From NCBI GenBank assembly GCA_014804225.1, contig JAAVAF010000010.1:25780-47270 (forward strand): 21,491 nt of DNA, given 5' to 3'. Below, one piece after another: positions 16,066 to 21,491 of the stretch. This DNA is from Lachnospiraceae bacterium. GTDB taxonomy: Bacteria > Bacillota > Clostridia > Lachnospirales > Lachnospiraceae. Position 1 is the stretch's first letter; each line of letters opens with the position of its first letter. The notes beneath the pieces are model-generated. The model saw only the letters and a program-made list of their open reading frames with translations, was not told where the DNA came from and made no database searches. Made by a program: the position numbers and the translations under genes.

Positions 16066-16736
16066 CAACCCGCATCCTCTTCCTTTCCCGCTCTTTCACT
16101 GATTTCCACAATCGCCTGATTGACATCGCGCTCGTAATTTCGCATTTCCACTTCAAGCGGTGTCGGATCGGGACTGATACGCTTTCCGCCGATATGATTA
16201 TAAAATACGACAATTCCCGTTGCCAGTCCTATTGAATACGCCACCTCAAGGATTGTACACCCGTTAGAAGTCTTTCCTGTCACAAGCTCATAGATTCGCC
16301 CGAGGACCTCCGATATGCCAATATCATTGTGATATGCCATAATGGTAAATCCCGAACCGAAAAAACAAATTAACGCCACAAACGCAACCTTTATCCATTC
16401 CTTGAAGCCTTTTTTGCTGCCCTGTGTATCTTTTTGAAAGGATGCCGTTTCGATAATGATATCCGTTTCCCCGATGCTTTCTACCGTGATCCCGGGATTT
16501 AGCTTTGTGAGCTCTTCTATCACCTTCATAATACTTATAACAACTCTCGGAGCGCTGTCCTTTTTAAAACGATGAATTTTCATCGCCTCTGCTTTTGCAC
16601 GCACCGTTTCGTCCTCACAGTAAACACTTGCCACATCCGCAAGTTCCACATCGCTTTTTTGCGCAACTACATTTTGCTTTGCCATAACATACAACACTGC
16701 ATTTGCCATAAAAAATAACCATGACGATTTTGTCAT
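16065..16736 (-). CDS. spoVAA: Stage V sporulation protein AA
   Basis: SpoVAA, 223 residues, the first spoVA gene. The N-terminal half is soluble (about 15-105), followed by two membrane spans (about 115-134 and 165-182) and a charged tail carrying PTPLEVEMRNYE, a strongly conserved SpoVAA block. Compared with Bacillus SpoVAA the protein has about 10-15 extra N-terminal residues, and the GGGAGG site is only 2 bases from ATG 16736, which is tight. A later start at M10 would fit the family length but has no ribosome binding site. It lies 46 bases after the decarboxylase gene with no terminator between. I could not find a convincing sigma-G promoter in that gap. Confidence 0.9.
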   Translation of the reverse strand: MTKSSWLFFMANAVLYVMAKQNVVAQKSDVELADVASVYCEDETVRAKAEAMKIHRFKKDSAPRVVISIMKVIEELTKLNPGITVESIGETDIIIETASFQKDTQGSKKGFKEWIKVAFVALICFFGSGFTIMAYHNDIGISEVLGRIYELVTGKTSNGCTILEVAYSIGLATGIVVFYNHIGGKRISPDPTPLEVEMRNYERDVNQAIVEISERAGKEEDAG

Positions 16737-16782
16737 GTCCTCCCGTCAGTTTATATGGTTATTCTTTGCATATATTTATTTT

Positions 16783-18270
16783 TTATACGATAATTTCAAT
16801 CGAATCGAGCGCTCCGTCCCGATTTGCTCCGTGAATATGTCTGCCATCCTTGCGAAAACATTCTATGTATTCCCACGCTTCTCGGCTAATCCGCTCCCCC
16901 GGATAAATAACGGGAATTCCCGGAGGATACGGCGCTATCACTTGTCCGGAAACAGCTCCAACAGCCTCCTGCCACGCAATGCGCTTCTTTTTTGAAAAAT
17001 ATGCCCGGCGCGGTATCAGGCACTGCTCAGGCAGCGTCGGAAAACACAGTTGTTTTTTTATGACATTCATGTCATTTTTTCTTTCACTTATTTTATCCCT
17101 AATACCGTACTCCGCACCAATACTACCGCATGCATAAATCAGCCTGTCCAACTCCTCTTTTTCGTTTGCATATGTCACAATCGCAAGCACGTTTTCATGG
17201 TCCGAAAGTTCTACATTTACATGGTATTGTGAAAACAACATCTCATCTAGTGCAAATCCCGAAATTCCAAGTTCACGTGCCGATATCACAAGTCTTGTAG
17301 AATCCGCCACGTCAGATTCTATCATTTCCAGACATGCAAACCCTTCTATCTCGTTAATCTTCGTGCGCGCGTACGCCGCAAGCTCTGCCGCCTTTTGATA
17401 CATCTCTCTGCCACGCATTGCCAATTCATATCGTGCACAGTCAAGCGAAATCATAAGCAGATAACTCGGACTCGTACTCTGTACCAGCTTCAGATTTTCA
17501 GCGACATGAAAAAGCGCATCCTCTCTTACGCCATGATTTTTGATATGCAGCACCGAACTTTGCGTGAGCGCTCCCGTCACCTTATGTATACTCTGCACAC
17601 AGATATCCGCACCGCATTCCAAGGCTCCTCTCTTTTTGTCTGCTTTTCCATCCTTGTCAAAATATAAATGTGCACCATGCGCTTCGTCAACCAAAAGCAA
17701 TGCATTATTCTCATGACAAATATCCGCTATTTTTTGCAAATCGGAGCATATTCCATAGTATGTCGGGCTTACCAGAAACAATGCGCCGCAATGCGGGTGT
17801 TCTTGAAAAAGCACACGTACCCGCTCGGGCGGTATCGCACCTTGTAATCCCCAGTCCTCGATTACTTCCGGCATGACATATACCGGCTTTGCACCCGAGA
17901 GCACAAGTCCCATCATTGCAGACTTGTGCGCATTTCTTGCCACCATGATTTCCTCTCCCTCAAATGCCGCGCTGATGATCATCGCCTCGTTTCCGCAAGT
18001 CGTTCCGTTTACAAGAAAAAAACTCTCATCTGCACCATACAGATCACGCAAAAGCTCCTGTGCCTCGCGGATTGACCCTTCAGGCGCATGCAAATCGTCT
18101 GTAAACGGTGTTTCGGTAACATCATAGGCAAATATCCGATTTCCAACCTGATCCGTCCAGCGGCTGCTGATTCCGCGTTCCAACCGATGCCCCGGTATTC
18201 GAAAATAAGCAGGGTTTGTGCCTGTCAAACGTTCCACTGCCTCAAGCAGCGGTATTTTTTCCTGATTCAT
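16783..18270 (-). CDS. Orn/Lys/Arg decarboxylase-family PLP enzyme
   Basis: A 495-residue fold-type I PLP enzyme of the Orn/Lys/Arg decarboxylase family (YaaO/SpeA-like short form without the N-terminal receiver-like wing domain). Visible features: FRIPGHR near 23, FLVNGTTCGNEAMI, the PLP aspartate in DEAHGAHL, and the PLP lysine K230 in SIHKVTG; the C-terminal decarboxylase domain has the APYPPGIPVIYPGE block. Expected to form a diamine or agmatine in polyamine metabolism; which amino acid is used cannot be told. ATG 18270 follows GGGAG at a normal distance. It is divergent from the PHP gene and lies 46 bases before spoVAA in the same direction, so read-through into spoVA is possible. Confidence 0.93.
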   Translation of the reverse strand: MNQEKIPLLEAVERLTGTNPAYFRIPGHRLERGISSRWTDQVGNRIFAYDVTETPFTDDLHAPEGSIREAQELLRDLYGADESFFLVNGTTCGNEAMIISAAFEGEEIMVARNAHKSAMMGLVLSGAKPVYVMPEVIEDWGLQGAIPPERVRVLFQEHPHCGALFLVSPTYYGICSDLQKIADICHENNALLLVDEAHGAHLYFDKDGKADKKRGALECGADICVQSIHKVTGALTQSSVLHIKNHGVREDALFHVAENLKLVQSTSPSYLLMISLDCARYELAMRGREMYQKAAELAAYARTKINEIEGFACLEMIESDVADSTRLVISARELGISGFALDEMLFSQYHVNVELSDHENVLAIVTYANEKEELDRLIYACGSIGAEYGIRDKISERKNDMNVIKKQLCFPTLPEQCLIPRRAYFSKKKRIAWQEAVGAVSGQVIAPYPPGIPVIYPGERISREAWEYIECFRKDGRHIHGANRDGALDSIEIIV

Positions 18271-18306
18271 TTTAATCTCCCAACATTATTTGTTTCAAAA
18301 AATTTA

Positions 18307-18329
18307 ACCACATTATAGCATTTTGTGGT
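18307..18329. promoter_or_regulatory. Dyad operator candidate in a divergent promoter region
   Basis: ACCACA and TGTGGT form perfect 6-base inverted arms around an 11-base AT-rich centre. The dyad covers the minus-strand -10 completely and touches the first base of the plus-strand -10, so one bound dimer could control both the decarboxylase and the PHP gene. The regulator is unknown. Confidence 0.45.
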
Positions 18330-18340
18330 AAAATAGTAAA
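18312..18340 (-). promoter_or_regulatory. Promoter of the decarboxylase gene
   Basis: On the minus strand TTTACT (18335-18340), a 17-base spacer and TATAAT (18312-18317), with TGC before it (extended -10). The ribosome binding site GGGAG follows about 35 bases later. Confidence 0.75.
18326..18334 (+). promoter_or_regulatory. Extended -10 promoter of the PHP-domain gene
   Basis: TGGTAAAAT, a TGn-extended -10, about 38 bases before ATG 18372; no good -35. It lies within the spacer of the divergent decarboxylase promoter, so the two should interfere with each other. Confidence 0.45.
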
Positions 18341-18371
18341 AGATTATTTTCATATGGAGGTCTAAAGTCAC

Positions 18372-19163
18372 ATGTCCTATTTATACGAAACGCATCTTCA
18401 CACGGCAACCGCCAGCAAATGCGCTGTCAGCACCGGTGCGGAATACATCGCATACTATAAAAATCTTGGCTTTCGCGGCATCTTTGTCACGGATCACTTT
18501 TTTAACGGCAATAGCTGTGTACCAAAAAATCTGCCGTGGGAGGAGCGCATTGACATTTTCTGTCAAGGCTACGAAGACGCTAAGAAAGAGGGCGACCGAC
18601 TCGGACTTGATGTTTTTTTTGCGTGGGAGGCACGCTTTTTCGGTGATGAATTTTTGGTCTACGGACTTGACAAAGAGTGGCTTTTAAAGCACCCGGAAAT
18701 GATGACATGGGATCACATCACACACTATCAGAAAATTAAGGCAGAAGGCGGACTTGTGGTACAGGCGCATCCGTTCAGAGAGCGCGGTTATCTCTCTGAA
18801 GTATACGTTCACCCTTATCAGTGCGATGCTTTTGAGGTCGCAAATGCGGGAAATCCCCACGAGCAGGACCGCATGGCATACCGCTATGCAAAAGGGCACG
18901 GGATTACCATGACTGCCGGATCCGATATTCATAAAGTCGGCGTCACCGAAAGCGGCTGCATCTATGGCATGTGCTTTGACACACCGCTTAAATCCGCTGT
19001 TGATTATGCAAAGCGCATAAAAAGCGGGCAAGGATTTTCGCTTCACGTTCCTTCCAAGCATCTTGCATGGAAAGAGGGAACCTCAAATCACTTGCCCGTG
19101 TTCATTTTTGATGAAAATAATCAACCACACGCCACAAACGGCATAGAAGATATTTTTTACTGA
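18372..19163 (+). CDS. PHP-domain metal-dependent phosphoesterase
   Basis: A 263-residue PHP-superfamily protein, the size of stand-alone PHP phosphatases (histidinol-phosphatase/YciV-like). The metal-binding motifs are complete: HLH (H8, H10), TDH (D41, H42), E86 in FFAWEAR, AHPFR (H133) and AGSDIH (D185, H187). It should therefore be an active trinuclear-metal hydrolase of a phosphate ester; the substrate is unknown. Cytoplasmic. ATG 18372 follows GGAGG at 11 bases, slightly long. Its last 7 bases overlap the end of the convergent hypothetical gene, so neither has a terminator in the usual place. It is divergent from the decarboxylase, with a shared dyad in the promoters. Confidence 0.9.
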   Translation: MSYLYETHLHTATASKCAVSTGAEYIAYYKNLGFRGIFVTDHFFNGNSCVPKNLPWEERIDIFCQGYEDAKKEGDRLGLDVFFAWEARFFGDEFLVYGLDKEWLLKHPEMMTWDHITHYQKIKAEGGLVVQAHPFRERGYLSEVYVHPYQCDAFEVANAGNPHEQDRMAYRYAKGHGITMTAGSDIHKVGVTESGCIYGMCFDTPLKSAVDYAKRIKSGQGFSLHVPSKHLAWKEGTSNHLPVFIFDENNQPHATNGIEDIFY

Positions 19164-20029
19164 GCATTCACACCAGTTGCTGCTGCCGTATCAGCCACAT
19201 CCTCTTCTTTAATTGTAATTTTCTCTGTCTTCTCTGTCGGATTGAGTTTTTCCTTGATTGCCGCAATCAATTCTTCAAGAGAGTCCGCCTCGATCTTCTC
19301 GGTTTCAAGTTTTTCCTGTCTTTTCTTCTCCTGTTCTTTTTTCTCGGTGCGCTTCTCCTCGATACGCTCTTTCTGCTTATCGCTCTCAGAAACCTTCTTG
19401 TCGTTTTTGCTTTTCTCTGTCATATCTTTTATAAGCTGCACTGCGTACTTTGTATTTCCGTCTGCATCAATCGTGATAGAGAAGCTCTTAATCTTGTCCG
19501 CATCTTCACCAAGCTCGCTCTTTATGGTTTCCATTGACTTTCCAGCATTATCAAGCACCGACTCATACTGCTCTCTCACAGAATCATCTGCTGCCATTTT
19601 CTCCAAAAGCTCCGGATTGATCAATACGCTGTAATCCTTGTCAGTCAGTCCTGCATAATAATCCTGTTCCTCGTCCGTTGACCACTCTGCTACGGAAATA
19701 TTCATATTACCGTATTTCTTTCTAAGCTCCTCCAAAAGATTTTTCGCCTTATCACTGAGCTTAATGCCCTCCTGAACGCCGTTCGAATCAAGTGCCTTAT
19801 ATTTGTTCTCTGTTGACGCAACATTTGTCGGCTTCTCATAGCCTGCTTTTTTTACCTGTCTGCTGTGCTCATATGTATCCTGATCTGCATTAATCTGATT
19901 TGCTGCTTTCTTATCGTCTGCCTTGTTTGCCACAGCATTGACTGCGCTTTTTACTGGATCGTTATTTGTTGATTTGTTTGAAAAAAGTCCTGTGTTACTA
20001 AGTATTGTGTTATAATTGATTCCGTTCAT
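19157..20029 (-). CDS. Hypothetical charged protein (DUF6033-like)
   Basis: A 290-residue soluble protein with no signal peptide or membrane span. The N-terminal 75 residues are Asn/Lys-rich and probably disordered. The middle (about 85-200) carries the most family-like stretch: KYGNMNISVAEWSTDEEQ and DKDYSVLINPELLEKMAAD. A very charged Lys/Glu coiled-coil-like segment (about 205-262) and an acidic-Ala tail follow. It resembles proteins of unknown function annotated DUF6033 in Lachnospiraceae; I hold this only from memory. The frame extends to a TTG at 20047, but ATG 20029 has GGAAAGG 9 bases upstream and is preferred. Upstream is a sigma-D-like promoter, suggesting co-regulation with motility. 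It interrupts the ancestral sigF-spoVA order. Confidence 0.75.
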   Translation of the reverse strand: MNGINYNTILSNTGLFSNKSTNNDPVKSAVNAVANKADDKKAANQINADQDTYEHSRQVKKAGYEKPTNVASTENKYKALDSNGVQEGIKLSDKAKNLLEELRKKYGNMNISVAEWSTDEEQDYYAGLTDKDYSVLINPELLEKMAADDSVREQYESVLDNAGKSMETIKSELGEDADKIKSFSITIDADGNTKYAVQLIKDMTEKSKNDKKVSESDKQKERIEEKRTEKKEQEKKRQEKLETEKIEADSLEELIAAIKEKLNPTEKTEKITIKEEDVADTAAATGVNAQ

Positions 20030-20045
20030 TTTTACCAACCTTTCC

Positions 20046-20063
20046 AAGAGCTTCCATGCTCTT
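20046..20063 (-). promoter_or_regulatory. Small hairpin next to the ribosome binding site
   Basis: AAGAGC and GCTCTT form a 6-base-pair stem with a 6-base loop in the leader of the 290-residue hypothetical gene, immediately before its GGAAAGG. It may affect translation or stabilise the 5' end; it could also be chance. Confidence 0.3.
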
Positions 20064-20087
20064 TAATCATAATCACTGTTATACTTT

Positions 20088-20115
20088 TTATCGGTTTTTT
20101 TTATGCTCATATTTA
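20088..20115 (-). promoter_or_regulatory. Sigma-D (sigma-28)-like promoter
   Basis: On the minus strand TAAA (20112-20115), 16 bases, ACCGATAA (20088-20095). The motility sigma factor consensus is TAAA-N15-GCCGATAA, so the -10 differs at one base and the spacer is one base longer. No good sigma-A promoter is seen in the same 116-base gap. Confidence 0.5.
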
Positions 20116-20139
20116 CATTTTTTTCTTGGTTTCAATCAA

Positions 20140-20167
20140 TTAACACGTTTTTATGTTTTTGTGTTAA
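20140..20167. repeat. Inverted repeat at the end of sigF
   Basis: TTAACAC and GTGTTAA, 7-base perfect arms with a 14-base AT-rich loop, covering the sigF stop codon. On the minus strand no T run follows, so this is a weak terminator at best. Confidence 0.4.
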
Positions 20168-20880
20168 ACAAGTGCCACACTTCGCAATCGCAACAATACC
20201 TTTTTCTCAAGACGGCTCACTTGAACCTGGCTCATTCCAAGCTGTTCAGCAGTCTGTACCTGCGTCTTATTCTCATAAAAACGCAATCGTATCAATTCTC
20301 TCTCCCGCTTATCAAGCACCTTTAAAAGTCCCTCAACAAAAAGTCTGTTCATTAGTTTATCATGATCTGATGTAACGCCAATCGTATCTAAAAGCAAAAG
20401 CTCATTTCCGTCAGACTCATACATGGTCTTGTAAATCGATTCCACCTCGCGTCCCGCCTCAAGCGCCATCACAATATTCTCTACACCAAGTCCCGTCATT
20501 TCAGAGAGTTCTGAGAGCGTAGGCTCACTTCCTTTTTCCTCAATAAATTTCTGTCTTGCACGTTTTACGTTGACCGCGTTTTCTTTGATACCGCGGCTTA
20601 CCCTAATAATTCCGTCGTCCCGCAAAAATCTGCGTATTTCGCCCATAATCAGGGGAACCGCATATGTTGAAAAGCACACGCCAAACTCCGTGTCAAACTT
20701 TTCGATTGCCTTTAACAAACCGATCGAACCAATCTGAAACAAGTCCTCCACATCGCAGCCCGCCCGCGCTATAAAACGCTTCAACACATGATGAATCAAT
20801 CCTACATTATTATTAAAAAGCAACTCCTTCGCTGCACCTTCTCCCCCTTGTGCCCTCAAAAAAAGCTCCTTATCTTCCAT
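20164..20880 (-). CDS. sigF: RNA polymerase sporulation sigma factor SigF
   Basis: Sigma-F, 238 residues, the first forespore-specific sigma factor. Region 2 shows DLFQIGSIGLLKAIEKFD (about 46-63) and FSTYAVPLIMGEIRRFLRD; region 3 follows; region 4 ends in a helix-turn-helix (KTQVQTAEQLGMSQVQVSRLEKK). It is close to SigG in sequence, but its place directly after spoIIAB (3 bases between stop and ATG) identifies it as SigF. It is held inactive by SpoIIAB and freed when SpoIIAA is dephosphorylated. It would be expected to switch on spoIIR, gpr and sigG. Full length, no anomaly. Confidence 0.95.
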   Translation of the reverse strand: MEDKELFLRAQGGEGAAKELLFNNNVGLIHHVLKRFIARAGCDVEDLFQIGSIGLLKAIEKFDTEFGVCFSTYAVPLIMGEIRRFLRDDGIIRVSRGIKENAVNVKRARQKFIEEKGSEPTLSELSEMTGLGVENIVMALEAGREVESIYKTMYESDGNELLLLDTIGVTSDHDKLMNRLFVEGLLKVLDKRERELIRLRFYENKTQVQTAEQLGMSQVQVSRLEKKVLLRLRSVALV

Positions 20881-20883
20881 ATA

Positions 20884-21330
20884 CTACTGCCTCTCATCAT
20901 ATGCCTTGAGCTTTTTTTCCATATGTACTATGGTTCCCATGTTGAGCGAACTCGTCACGGTTACGCTGTCCATAAACGCTTCCATAAACGAAAATCCCAT
21001 ACCAGAGCGCTCATCCTCTAGCCCCGTCGTATACATCGGCTGCATTGCCCTTTCTACGTCCTCGATTCCAACACCCGTATCACAAATTTCAACTGTTAAA
21101 AGACTGCTGTCACTACGCTCTTTTTTGAGCGTAGCATTCATTACCACCTTTCCACCGTGCTCCTCATATCCATGTATAATCGCATTCGTCACTGCCTCTG
21201 ACACTGCCGTCTTTACATCTTCAAGCTCGTCCACGGTGATATCAAGACTTGAGATAAAGGCAGCGATCACTACTCTGGCAAGTCCCTCATTCTCTGACAC
21301 TGCCTCAAATTCAAGTTTTAGTTCATTCAT
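20884..21330 (-). CDS. spoIIAB: Anti-sigma F factor / serine kinase SpoIIAB
   Basis: SpoIIAB, 148 residues, a GHKL-fold kinase that binds sigma-F or phosphorylates SpoIIAA. The N box is EAVTNAIIHGY (E45, N49), the G1 box is CDTGVGI (D84, G86, G88) and the G2 box is RSGMGFSFMEAFMD, almost identical to the family. The frame extends upstream to 21363, but the family starts at MNELKLEF and GGAAGG lies 7 bases before ATG 21330, so that start is used. It is 3 bases from sigF and 63 bases after spoIIAA; in Bacillus the spoIIAA-spoIIAB pair overlaps or nearly touches. A TGCTACAAT extended -10 in that gap (minus strand, 21378-21386) may be a second promoter but has no -35. Confidence 0.94.
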   Translation of the reverse strand: MNELKLEFEAVSENEGLARVVIAAFISSLDITVDELEDVKTAVSEAVTNAIIHGYEEHGGKVVMNATLKKERSDSSLLTVEICDTGVGIEDVERAMQPMYTTGLEDERSGMGFSFMEAFMDSVTVTSSLNMGTIVHMEKKLKAYDERQ

Positions 21331-21393
21331 TACGTTTCCTTCCATAGTCAATCCATTCCTCACTTTTCATACTTTTTATTGTAGCACTTTTCA

Positions 21394-21491
21394 TTACACC
21401 ACCTGTACGATTGCTGTCATTCCCGACGTTGTAAGCAGCCTTGTAATACGCTCGTTTGCATTCACAGCGTATACTTTTCCGCCAAAACACG
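21394..21491 (-). CDS. spoIIAA: Anti-sigma F factor antagonist SpoIIAA, C-terminal end
   Basis: Only the last 32 codons are in the window (5' end beyond the right edge). The readable end, GGKVYAVNANERITRLL followed by TTSGMTAIVQVV and TAA, fits the last strand-helix-strand of a STAS domain. Its position directly before spoIIAB and sigF, in the same direction, supports SpoIIAA, the STAS protein whose phosphorylation state controls release of sigma-F. The phosphorylated serine is outside the window. Confidence 0.82.
   Translation of the reverse strand, partial: CFGGKVYAVNANERITRLLTTSGMTAIVQVV

Noticed and set aside
1..21491. CRISPR array, insertion sequence, tRNA or rRNA genes
   Set aside because: No regularly spaced repeats, transposase frame, terminal inverted repeats or tRNA-like cloverleaf were seen when reading both strands.

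Overview
The window looks like a chromosomal segment of a spore-forming, low-to-moderate G+C Firmicute, most likely of the Lachnospiraceae type. The grounds are an AddAB (not RecBCD) recombination system, a spoIIA-sigF operon with spoVA genes, strong GGAGG-type ribosome binding sites, sigma-A promoters often with an extended TGn -10, and a plant-polysaccharide gene set. All genes are ordinary in base composition. There are no tRNA or rRNA genes, no CRISPR array and no insertion sequence, and no gene-free stretch longer than about 210 bases.

Layout. 1-4995 (minus): the addB-addA repair operon, with addA cut by the left edge. 5205-7004 (plus): oligoendopeptidase F, followed by two strong hairpins facing the convergent 7110-8324 gene, a lone type IV pilus/type II secretion inner-membrane protein (PilC/GspF) with its own near-consensus promoter. 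8437-9486 (minus): a membrane diguanylate cyclase, divergent from a signal-less GH13 alpha-amylase-family enzyme (9605-11296). 11423-13990 (plus): a large secreted PL1-type pectate lyase with Ca-binding, Ig-like and lectin-like parts. 14055-15019 (minus): a DUF4430-type lipoprotein and an ECF transporter S-component-like membrane protein.

15112-16736 (minus): spoVAA-spoVAB-spoVAC, preceded by an Orn/Lys/Arg decarboxylase-family PLP enzyme (16783-18270). This enzyme gene is divergent from a PHP-domain phosphoesterase (18372-19163), across a shared promoter region with a clean dyad. The PHP gene overlaps the convergent end of a charged, Lachnospiraceae-type hypothetical protein (19157-20029) whose upstream region holds a sigma-D (motility)-like promoter. 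20164-21491 (minus): sigF, spoIIAB and the tail of spoIIAA.

How the genes fit together: in Bacillus the spoIIAA-spoIIAB-sigF operon is directly followed by spoVAA onward. Here the same order is kept but split by a three-gene insert, and spoVAD/spoVAE do not follow spoVAC. The carbohydrate part (amylase, pectate lyase) and the c-di-GMP/pilus genes suit a gut or rumen plant-fibre degrader that may switch between attachment and motility; that last link is inference. I found no clearly new multi-gene system. The best leads are the split sporulation locus with its sigma-D-like promoter, the dyad operator at 18307-18329, and the unusual C-terminal tail of the amylase.
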